Positions 55,781-64,000 of a DNA stretch of 64,000 bases are shown piece after piece (positions within the stretch are counted from its first letter, which is position 1; every line of letters starts with the position of its first letter). Location of the stretch: assembly GCA_013115135.1 (NCBI GenBank), contig JABANP010000018.1, positions 62,001-126,000 of the forward strand, given 5' to 3'. Below the pieces are notes generated by a model that was given only the letters and a program-made list of their open reading frames with translations, was not told the origin of the DNA and ran no database searches. The translations under genes were made by a program, and so were the position numbers. Origin of the DNA: Perkinsus olseni (lineage: Eukaryota > Perkinsozoa > Perkinsida > Perkinsidae).

Positions 55781-58700
55781 TCGTAGTCTATGTTATGGTC
55801 GCCCGACAAGGAATTGCACGTCTCTGATGACTGGGGTTTGATATTCTTTTATCCGTCGATATTATTATTGGGCTTTTAGTTCAGAACTGAGTCTGCCCAC
55901 TGTAAATTTCGTCCCAAGCCTCAGATACTCTTGAGAGTGGGTTCCTGTCACAATTGCTGACTCAGAAATACACAGTACAGTGTTAACATTTCAGAGTTGT
56001 TGAGTTGACCTCCTGTGGAGCACAGCCACGGACTCGAATCACGCGTAGGCACCTTCAGTTACCTAGGCATACTCGAGGTGGGCGCTCCTTAGCGGGACAA
56101 AGTTCTTCGTCGACCAACCGTCGAGCTCGGAGCGCGATAGGATTTCCGCGATAGCATTGAGTGTTCATCGGCAGTCAAAGCTGGATCGATTCCTACAGCG
56201 GAACTGGAGGTTGCGTAGTGAACACAACAGGACGAGTCGAGAGACGGCGATTTATGGGCATCACCCCTCCCCCATGCCTCCCGCGTATCAAGAATCCATC
56301 CACTGCAGTTGCTCCTCGAGGCGGGCGCGCATCTTCAGCTACCGATACCGAGAAAATCGCGAAGCGTTTCGCCGGCTTTTGTTTACCAGATCCGCTAAGT
56401 CAGTGTCCACCTCATGCGGCGGGTCGTCACCATCTTCGCCCGGCGGCGCCTTCTCATCCGCAAGCTGAAGGAAGCGTATGGCGCTGCGCCCTAGCCAAGT
56501 GTGTTCTCGTGAGAACTGAACACCCTCTCTCGAAACTTCCCGAACTGAACGTACCCTCCAAGGTACTAAACTGTGGAATTTCTCTGCATTCGCGAGGACA
56601 ACGATTGCCTCGCCAAATCATCTTCAATTCGTAGAGAACAAATCTTGCCTCTCCAACCGGAGTATATCGGTTGAACCGGTTCGACCTCACTGCCGTTCGG
56701 AGTTGTGCTCAGTGCGTCAATAGCAACGATGTTCCGGCTCTCACGAAAGATCCCTAAGGAACTTGCTGAAGGAGAGATTTTCAAGAGCCCTGCCGCCTGC
56801 TACACCTCTCGGTGACGTGAGATGGCGGATTGTCATGGCTAGGAGCATACTGGTCACTGACGATCCGGCAGGGAGGTAAAGACACTGCGAAGGCGCGGTG
56901 TTAGCCCCACAAGGGTGGCCAATTATACTATATAATAGTGGATAGTCGAGAGAAATCCTAGGGGCAGCCCATGTGTTTACTCTCGACTGCGAAACTCGGA
57001 TGCCGTCAGCAGGATAACAGCCTTTGAGGTGTGCCCCGCCCACTGCCCCATCAGGAGAGAAGTCCGAGCGAGTCTCTCGATTCAGGAATGGAGCCCCGAT
57101 CTGGATGGAAGGGATGATCGATGAGAGCTAACATACGGCCAGATGAGCGCTCACAGCTGTCTCTGCTGCCGTCGAGCAGACTTCGGTGGTGTTCCTACCA
57201 GCCAGAGTACGGAGATTGTCGATACTCTTGCGTAGGTCGTCCAAGCTGGATGGCCTTTCACAGGTTAATTGATGGCCAGGACGGCTGCTTTGGGGAGTAT
57301 TCTGACGAGTACCGAGGGTAAGACTAGCCCTGATGATCAGGGCCTGATCGCCGTCACTACCTCAAGCTGGCCCTGGGGAGGACGTGTCCGTGACTCTACC
57401 TGTGTGTGAGGACCGCGCTTTGCGAGCAACCAGCAAACGCTACCCCAGCCGCCTCTCTGATCATCCGAGCTTCACGTGTTTCACTTGTGATCAGATGCTC
57501 AACCATATGACCAACTAGACGGAGCACCTACGCCCGAATCTTGGTTGGCCAACAAACCATACTCGAGACCTCCACTACGGTCTGGGACGAGCAGTTTACC
57601 CGCTCCTCCTGTTCCTGGAGAGAACGCCCTAGGTCGATGGCATGCGCTTCCTCATCGCAGCAGAAATCATTTGCCTTCAGATCTCCGCTCCTCGTCAAGG
57701 TCCCCTTCGCCGATATCCCGCCAGTCCCGATGTCTGAGCAGTCATCTACTCAGTGCACTCCTGCCGAGCCCACGGTGATATGCTACCTTGCTCGATGCCC
57801 TCGAGGCGCCTTTCCACTGCTCGAACCTGGCGACCCACGGCGAGGGGCTGCCGACTCAGGACCAACGTAATAAGCTACCTGTTCGGTGAGCTCCTGGCGG
57901 ACATTCTGAACAAGCGATCTCAGATCTGCGGTCGATCTTCTACCGCGCTGCCTCCCTGCAGTGAGCGGCTGGGAAGACGCTTCTTGTGTATTCAACACTA
58001 CCATGACAGCCTTCCGGAGTTTGCGAGCGTTCTCCCCGTGATGCGTCTGACGGAGTTCAATGTTCGTGATCTGAGCGAACATCAGTTTAAAGGGCACTCT
58101 TCCGCGGAGCGTTGACCTGTTGAGCCGCGACCGACTCGATATAGGAGATAGGGATTTAACCTGGAGTGACTCATCTTGAGTCTAACTTGAGTCGCTGTAA
58201 TCGCTGCGGGCTGCTACTACCTCAGCGGGGAAAAGATTGCGGCTCGCTCGTCTGTGTTGTTCCGAACTACACCTGCGAGTTGAACATCACTGTGAGAATG
58301 TTCGTCAATGTTTTGGGACTTGGGTTACCCAAGTTGGGTAGCGATGACCGCTTGTGAGCTACTCATCACGAGTAACTCGTGCGCAAATGAACGTGGATTC
58401 TCGAGCGAGGAGCATGTGATTCGCAAGGTTCGAAGATAAGAGATGACCGGGAAATCATCAAACAGCTTTATGAGAATGCATCGCATCGGGGAGATATCCC
58501 ACCGACATAAGTCCCGCCTGTGCGTTGTTACCTCGTCGGCCTATCGCCGTAGTAGATCGTCCTGGTGCCCGGATACGAGCACACCGGGCCGCCCGATCTC
58601 TGACGATACTCGACTTGTCTCCGGGGTTGATGCAACGAGCTGAGACTCTCCGCATAACAGCGAGAAGAAGCGTACTACAACCCGCCCAAGCGTTGCCCTC

Positions 58701-60182
58701 CGAGAAGCGAAGGTGCATGAGTAGTCAAGCAACGACATGGTCCAATAGGAATCGATTTGATTCGCGAGCACCTCTCTCTGCTGACTTCGTCGCTAGTCTT
58801 GCTAGGACAAGTTCGCTCGGCTAGGCAACGAATCCTGAGGTTCGGGCTCAAAATCACGCTCATAAACCATGGCAGTGAAGATGATAGTTACGCAGATCTC
58901 GGGCCAGAAAGATGCGTTACAACATTACAAATGACTATCGCAATTTGGATATCATGACAATACCACATTGTCATGATAAACTGATTGGCAAGTTGCCGCT
59001 TTGCCTACCTCAGTTTGTTTACCCCGTGTACCAGTCTCGCCCTCTCCCTGCACGCCAGATACCATCCCCCCCACTGCCAGCTTCACCTGCCAAAGAGCAT
59101 ATCCCTAGCGGTGGGAAGCAATCTCTGCACCTTACTCACATCGCGGTTTTCCTTCTGAAGTGGAAGATCCTCGGACGGGTCCCTCATCTTCAGGTCCCAG
59201 GTTGTCATCAGTGGTGCGTCTCCGCTCTTCGACGCGTTCAAAAGGCTGAAGACCACGACCAGTCCATCCTTCCGTAAGGGAGCCTCCTATCCACCCGAGG
59301 TGGCGTCACATCATCGCAGTCGCCGCGCGACATGTGGCGAGGCTAGAGAGCGCCGGAGCCGCCGTGCCGGAAGTCTGGCGATATCTCGCATCGATCTCAG
59401 TGCCTTTGAGGACACTCGTTCACACAGTGTTGAAATTCACACATGCAACGGCCTCCGACGGCGTCCTCGCTGGTTAGACCCTTGCACTCATCGTGAGTGA
59501 TTCATGATATGGACTCTATTATGAATGTCCAGGGACCCCTCGTTTTCAATCAATTCGGAGTGCTCCCCGGGAGCAGCTCCCGTCAAGGTAACTCACTGAG
59601 TTACCCGAATTGAACTTAGTTGGTAGTACTGGTCCTGTCTGAAAAACTTGGCACTGGGATCTGTTGCCAACCGAAGAAACCTCTGGTACCCTCAAAGTCC
59701 ATGCCTCCCATAGACTCTCATCAACAACTGGGAAGCTAGCAGGGGGTTCTACTAGAACCGTTCTAGGCTGGATAACTTCCAGCCAAGATAATGGGAAAGG
59801 ACGCCCCAGCTACAGTAATCCATGCACAAAGGTTGTAGAAGTGGAATAATGAATAATACCCTGCGCGACAGGCCGCGCTGAGCCACAGGCGGCGGCATTC
59901 GCCGCGTGGCTGACGCCGAATGACATCCGGCATCGACCGTGACACCGCTCCCGCACGCATGCACTGTCCCCGAGCAAGGGAATCGTTCAGGCTTGTGTTA
60001 CGAAGGGCTATGACGTTCATCAGCTCGTGCCTGTCGCTAGTTATCAGAACGCCGGCCGACTTCCCTCGGAGGGCCATCTGTGTTGACACGAGACGTGGTC
60101 ATGTTTCAATCATCGGCATGTCATGACGAGGACGTTGAATACTTCTAAGTGGTCGATCAGGGTGGTTCCCCATTTTGTTGTT
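55781..60182. other. Non-coding DNA between membrane-protein copies 3 and 4
   Basis: 55781-56260 matches the 3' flanks of copies 1 and 2. Beyond that the sequence is unique in the window. A minus frame at 57783-58097 has a basic, Gln-rich helical stretch (ADLRSLVQNVRQELTEQVAY) that could be a degenerate retroelement gag-like coiled coil, but no polymerase or integrase motif accompanies it. A perfect hairpin lies at 58951-58977. Nothing else is supported. Confidence 0.45.
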
Positions 60183-61073
60183 ATGCCCCCAACCGAACGA
60201 TGCCTGCCGCAGACCACCCATGTATGGCAACACAGCGCCGACTATACTGCTGATGTTCGCGAGGATACATTCAACTCACCTCCGTCATTCGGCAGTCTCT
60301 TTAAGTCTGGAGCCCCCGGGGATAAGGCGTTCCATATAGTTATGCCTCTTATTCTGACTGGCTTGGCCTTATACGCTGCCCTCAACCTGGGGCTCATGGT
60401 TTCCAAGAATTATATCATTGAAGCATGTATTTCAAGATGGGAGATGGAGCTGCAAAGCTTTGATCTGGGCCCAGCACCTTCATGGTTGGATGATCCACCA
60501 CAGGATTTTCTCCATCTACCCGCCGGTGCCAACAAGTACGCCGACTTCTCATTATCTCTATTGCTTAAAAACAATCCACCTTGGTTGGGAGTGGAGCTCT
60601 CTTCGGTGGGAATATTTATTTTCGAAGGAGCTCTGGTCCATCTACGGTTTGACGACACGCCAGTCAACGAGGATGGTACAGTCTCCATTATTGACAGGGT
60701 TCCTCTTGTCGACGTCACGGAGTTGCCGTACATATGCCTGCTACATGCGTCGGCAACTGAGCACTTGATGGCCTTCACACTTATTCTTGAGGCCAAATTT
60801 TCACTTTTCGGCCAGGGAAGCAACACTTTCAAGCTGAAAACAGATCTTATTTACGACACATCGGGGGGAGACAACTACGGGATGCATCGCGACTTGAGCG
60901 CGCGAGGAGAGTGGATAGCTCAGGTGTGCAGAAGGGCTTGCAACAGAGCACGAGTGCCTACTGTGAGACATCACTACGGTAAGGTTGCTGTGGAGGCGGT
61001 GAACTATGTGTCCAATTGGGGTTGCATCAATCTTTCTTCGTTGTACGAGGTGAGCCTTAGGTTCAGAGCCTAG
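60183..61073 (+). CDS. Accessory single-pass membrane protein family, copy 4 (divergent)
   Basis: Intact, 296 residues from the ATG at 60183 (MPPTERCLPQTTHVWQ), which aligns with the starts of the other copies; an in-frame ATG at 60123 would add 20 residues. Membrane segment AFHIVMPLILTGLALYAALN, then YIIEACISRWEMELQSFDLG, PPQDFLHLPAGANKYADFSL and WLGVELSSVGIFIFEGALVH. The last 100 residues have diverged strongly (LEAKFSLFGQGSNTFKLKTD) while the segment just outside the membrane is nearly identical. This suggests either strong constraint or gene conversion there. Confidence 0.82.
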   Translation: MPPTERCLPQTTHVWQHSADYTADVREDTFNSPPSFGSLFKSGAPGDKAFHIVMPLILTGLALYAALNLGLMVSKNYIIEACISRWEMELQSFDLGPAPSWLDDPPQDFLHLPAGANKYADFSLSLLLKNNPPWLGVELSSVGIFIFEGALVHLRFDDTPVNEDGTVSIIDRVPLVDVTELPYICLLHASATEHLMAFTLILEAKFSLFGQGSNTFKLKTDLIYDTSGGDNYGMHRDLSARGEWIAQVCRRACNRARVPTVRHHYGKVAVEAVNYVSNWGCINLSSLYEVSLRFRA

Positions 61074-63279
61074 CTCATTCGAGAGCCTGATCTTTCATTT
61101 CGTCAAGTGTCAAGCTTTCCCTCGTCCCTTCATTTCGAAGACCGCATGTGCTGGTCGACTGTTTCGTGATGTACCTTTCAATGCTAAGTTCTCATCTCTT
61201 AAGGTAGCCGACAGTTATGAGTTGCTCATCATTTCCAGACTTGTGAGTCTTGAGTTCGCGGCTTTCACAAGATGAGATTGTGTTTCTCGAGCTAATGGTT
61301 CACAAATCATCCAAGTCCTCCCCCCACTGGGGGCCCCCAGTCTGGGGGTCTCAGAGTAGACCCTACGACCGCGACCCTCGGAAATCTGTAGCGAAATGCG
61401 TCAACTAGGAGCTACCCTATTCCCAAGCCTCACTCTATCGACTCCCGGAGTAGAAGAGGGCCTCGATCAGGCCTCCCCACATACACGGACGCTTGAGGTG
61501 ACGAAGCCTGACTCGTGATCAACTGCAGTCCCGGGCCCTCACGAGGAAATGTTCGTAGTGCTACCTCCAGCCCCGGTTGTCCATTGCTCTCTGCTGATCG
61601 TCCAGTGTTGATATTGCAGTAGTAACTCGGCAACGAGGAAGCATCACTGCAGAAGGAGGATTCCGAAGGAGCAGCCATCAATAACTTGAAAGGAATCGCG
61701 GTTCAGTCAGCCCTCGTCAGCAGCACACTTTCACCACCTTGTGTGAAGGCAGCCTTCACAGTGAAGGGCTTCGATAACCCTTCCGAAGCGCGTATAACAT
61801 GCATACGCTCGGCAATTATTCATTCGCTGGGTCCTACGCGGCCGCGCGGACACAACAGAGGTCAGCACCCAACGCGGCCCCTCATTCGCAGGGCTAGTCA
61901 GTATTCTCATACCTAGCAACAAAAATTTAGGCAAGGAAGTAGCAAGAATGCAATCGAGTAGTTTCAGCACTGCTAGCCTAGTACGTTCGAAGCCTCCTGG
62001 CGGGGGGCAACGAAACCGGTAACTTCAGTCGGGTTCATTTCTAGCAACCGACCTTTCCGACCTTCATCGTCGGCAGTTAGTGAGCCACATGAGCTTGACG
62101 ATCCTATTCGAATCAAATTATTCGGTTGAAGTCTGATGTCATGCATTCAAATAACGTGGCGACGTATACTAGTTGGCTTTCATCCACGACGTTCTGATCA
62201 GTGAGATGTAGCCTTTACGTAAGTGCTGTTCTCTCAAGAGTATATTGTCCTCACCACGGGGCGAGGCAGCGTTCGCTACTATGCCTCTTCCATGTCCAGA
62301 TTTCACCTAGAGAGCTCATAATGAGACTCTCATTCGCCTTAGATATCATCAGTGCCCTTGAAGGGACTCTTAGCAGGGAAAATTTCAGAATCAATCTTGC
62401 TGATGGAGTTTCCACTTCACGATTCGAGGACCGACTCTTACTCCCGGCCCAGGTGTCCCGGGGGCCTGCTAGTGGCAGCTGAGGGTGTTTCGTCACTCGT
62501 CGAGTCGCCACGCTAGCATCACAGCACTGGCAACCCGTCCAAATTGGACGGCTTGCGAGGGCTGTAAGTTTGTCCAAGGGACATTGTGACACAATGATTG
62601 TGTCCAAAGTGGACGGTCCAATAGGACACGGAGTCTTTCTTAACAGGGTAGCACGCGGTGTTTAAGCAGCTTAGCCACCGCTAACTGCTCGCAGCCGAGA
62701 GCAGAAAGCAGTGCTCTAGACTATAGAGCTTGTATATACTCTCAGCGAACGACCGAGTCATTCAGATGAGTCTGAACTTACTTCCGACACCCCGAGGAAG
62801 TTCAACTCGTCTAAGGCGGTCATTGGCGTAATTCGAATGAACAAGCCAGTTATTGATTCGGATTCTCGATCGCTCCGTGCAAGGGGCCTGCTTACAGACT
62901 GGAGTATGTGTGTGTGGGTCTGTTGCCAGGCATTACAGGCCTATCGCCCTTAAACATACATTAGCCGACTCTGAGCGATCGCGAGTAGGCCCGACAGCAG
63001 CAATCCCCCGCGACCAAGTGAGGCTGAATGAGATCAAACAACGATCGGCGAGGGAGGGAGAGATGCCGGAACGAACACATCCGCAAGCGATGTGACACGG
63101 AGAGAGAACCTCCGCCGCAGACCCATGGCTGAACCCAGCGAGGAGCGCTACGGCCGATGCGGCTCATCCTGAGGCGCAGCACCAAACGTTGTGCGCCTCG
63201 AGTACATCAGCTATCGACACTGCTAGCATACCAAGTATAAGAAACAATAAAGGAAACGTTTAATTGACACGAGGTACAC
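61074..63279. repeat. 3' flank of copy 4 with duplicated block
   Basis: 61205-62530 is the second copy of the block at 52685-54020. 62,535-62,630 is packed with TTGGACGG/CCGTCCAA-type inverted repeats. No gene is seen. Confidence 0.6.
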
Positions 63280-63445
63280 CACAAAAGATGAGGGGGATAA
63301 GAGGGGACGCATGCCGTCGAGCCATCCTCGGTCACACTCGTGGAGTGGATGTATGAGTGATGGCAAGCCCGGCCCCAGTTTCGATCTGACCATTACTGGC
63401 CAGTGACCCCCATGCCACGATCAGGCACTGGGACCAATGGGGGAC
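63280..63445 (+). repeat. Dispersed repeat, copy 2 (inverted relative to 33835-34015)
   Basis: Reverse-complement match to 33835-34015, about 30 kb away. It ends with CCAATGGGGGACTGGAG on this strand. It has no coding capacity and no clear target duplication at its edges. Confidence 0.85.
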
Positions 63446-63799
63446 TGGAGTAATTAGGAATAGACGCATCGTAGGGATGGGAATTTTGTCAAATCGCTCG
63501 CCATGGCGGGCGCGAGTTCTTCGAATACAGCATGTATTTGCGAAGAATGTCCACCACGACGAGAGTCTAGGCCTGGTAGGCGCTATCTTGGGTCTAGGGC
63601 TGTTCTAGGAGGTATGCTTATCAACAAAGCTTCCCGCGTGAAATCCGTTGACTTACCACTCTTTTTCAACGCGGCCCCTGACGGAATAACACTGGGTACC
63701 TCCATGGAGCGTTGCACGAGGCAGCAGGTCCCAGCGCTCGATCGGGGAGTGTGTCGATCGGATGAGGTTCAATCAGCCTTGCTGGGTTAGAAGATATCA
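63446..63799. other. Upstream region of the gene at the right edge
   Basis: An open plus frame at 63503-63790 (MAGASSSNTACICEECPP start) shows no recognised domain. It could be an upstream exon or untranslated DNA. Confidence 0.3.
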
Positions 63800-64000
63800 A
63801 TGGCTACTAATTACCCTGGCAGTAACTTTTCCGGGCCTCCTCAGTCGGCCGCAGGGGGCAGCTCGCAAGGTACGGTCCGGAAGGTTTTGATAATGTATCG
63901 AAAATTTGCATGGAGAAGAGGTTGTTGTCCAACCATCAGGTCAGCAGGATCCCTTCGCTGCTGCAGCCGCCATCGCCGCTAAAACAGCAGCATCCTTGAC
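63800..64000 (+). CDS. Start of an Ala/Gln-rich protein, cut by the window end
   Basis: Exon 1 encodes MATNYPGSNFSGPPQSAAGG plus SSQ. A 70-nt GT-AG intron (about 63871-63940) follows, then GQQDPFAAAAAIAAKTAASL to the edge. The DPFAAAAAIAA type of start is seen in several RNA-binding and splicing proteins, but nothing diagnostic is included, so no function is assigned. Confidence 0.55.

Noticed and set aside
57545..58097. Possible LTR retrotransposon
   Set aside because: Only one basic helical frame resembles gag; no protease, reverse transcriptase, integrase or paired long terminal repeats were found.
1..64000. CRISPR array, bacterial operons, riboswitches, or a spliced-leader gene
   Set aside because: The spliceosomal introns and conserved eukaryotic genes rule out a bacterial source. 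No regularly spaced repeats were seen, and the dinoflagellate/Perkinsus spliced-leader core TTGGCTCAAG was not noticed on either strand.

Overview
The window reads as nuclear DNA of an intron-rich, gene-dense unicellular eukaryote. The best fit is an alveolate of the Perkinsus type. That placement is an inference from gene content, very short GT-AG introns and tandem paralogues; no marker gene proves it. Nearly every conserved gene is split by introns of about 43-120 nt, so single open frames mislead and the calls below rest on exon-by-exon joining by eye. The clearest single ribosomal-type landmark is one intact tRNA-Ser(AGA) gene.

Layout. 2.1-10.5 kb (minus): a dual-specificity phosphatase and the coatomer beta subunit. 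12.2-13.9 kb (plus): a cyclin. 14.4-20.5 kb (plus): two tandem LUC7-like U1 snRNP splicing factors; the first has a stop in exon 1. 20.9-27.1 kb (plus): three paralogues of a protein with two U1-type C2H2 zinc fingers, with a METTL21-type methyltransferase and a minus-strand unknown gene between them; the first paralogue is frame-broken. 27.9-28.8 kb: an unknown minus-strand gene. 28.9-30.3 kb: a subtilase with a frame break. 32.1-33.6 kb (minus): an FMN-dependent alpha-hydroxy-acid dehydrogenase. 35-43.3 kb (mostly minus): an unrecognised helical-repeat protein with the tRNA-Ser inside it, a TPR protein of kinesin-light-chain type, a TXNDC9/phosducin-like protein, a small unknown gene and RanBP1. 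A SAP-domain gene follows on plus (43.9 kb). 45-62.6 kb is an accessory block: four copies of an intronless gene for a single-pass membrane protein of about 295 residues, set in duplicated flanking DNA; copy 2 is broken. The start of one more gene enters at 63.8 kb.

Functional themes are vesicle traffic (COPI beta), nuclear transport (RanBP1), splicing (LUC7 pair, U1-type fingers), cell-cycle control (cyclin) and redox or metabolic enzymes.

The most unusual signals are not genes. (1) Several introns in different genes are built on a tRNA-like sequence with an internal B box. (2) Other tiny introns share near-palindromic motifs (TTTCGTGGCGCG and GCTTCGCTCCGC types). Together these look like families of mobile or seeded introns (introner-like). 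(3) Non-coding DNA is sprinkled with short perfect hairpins. Comparison of duplicated copies shows hairpin arms arising in one copy only, as expected from local template switching. (4) The four-copy membrane-protein family is unrecognised.
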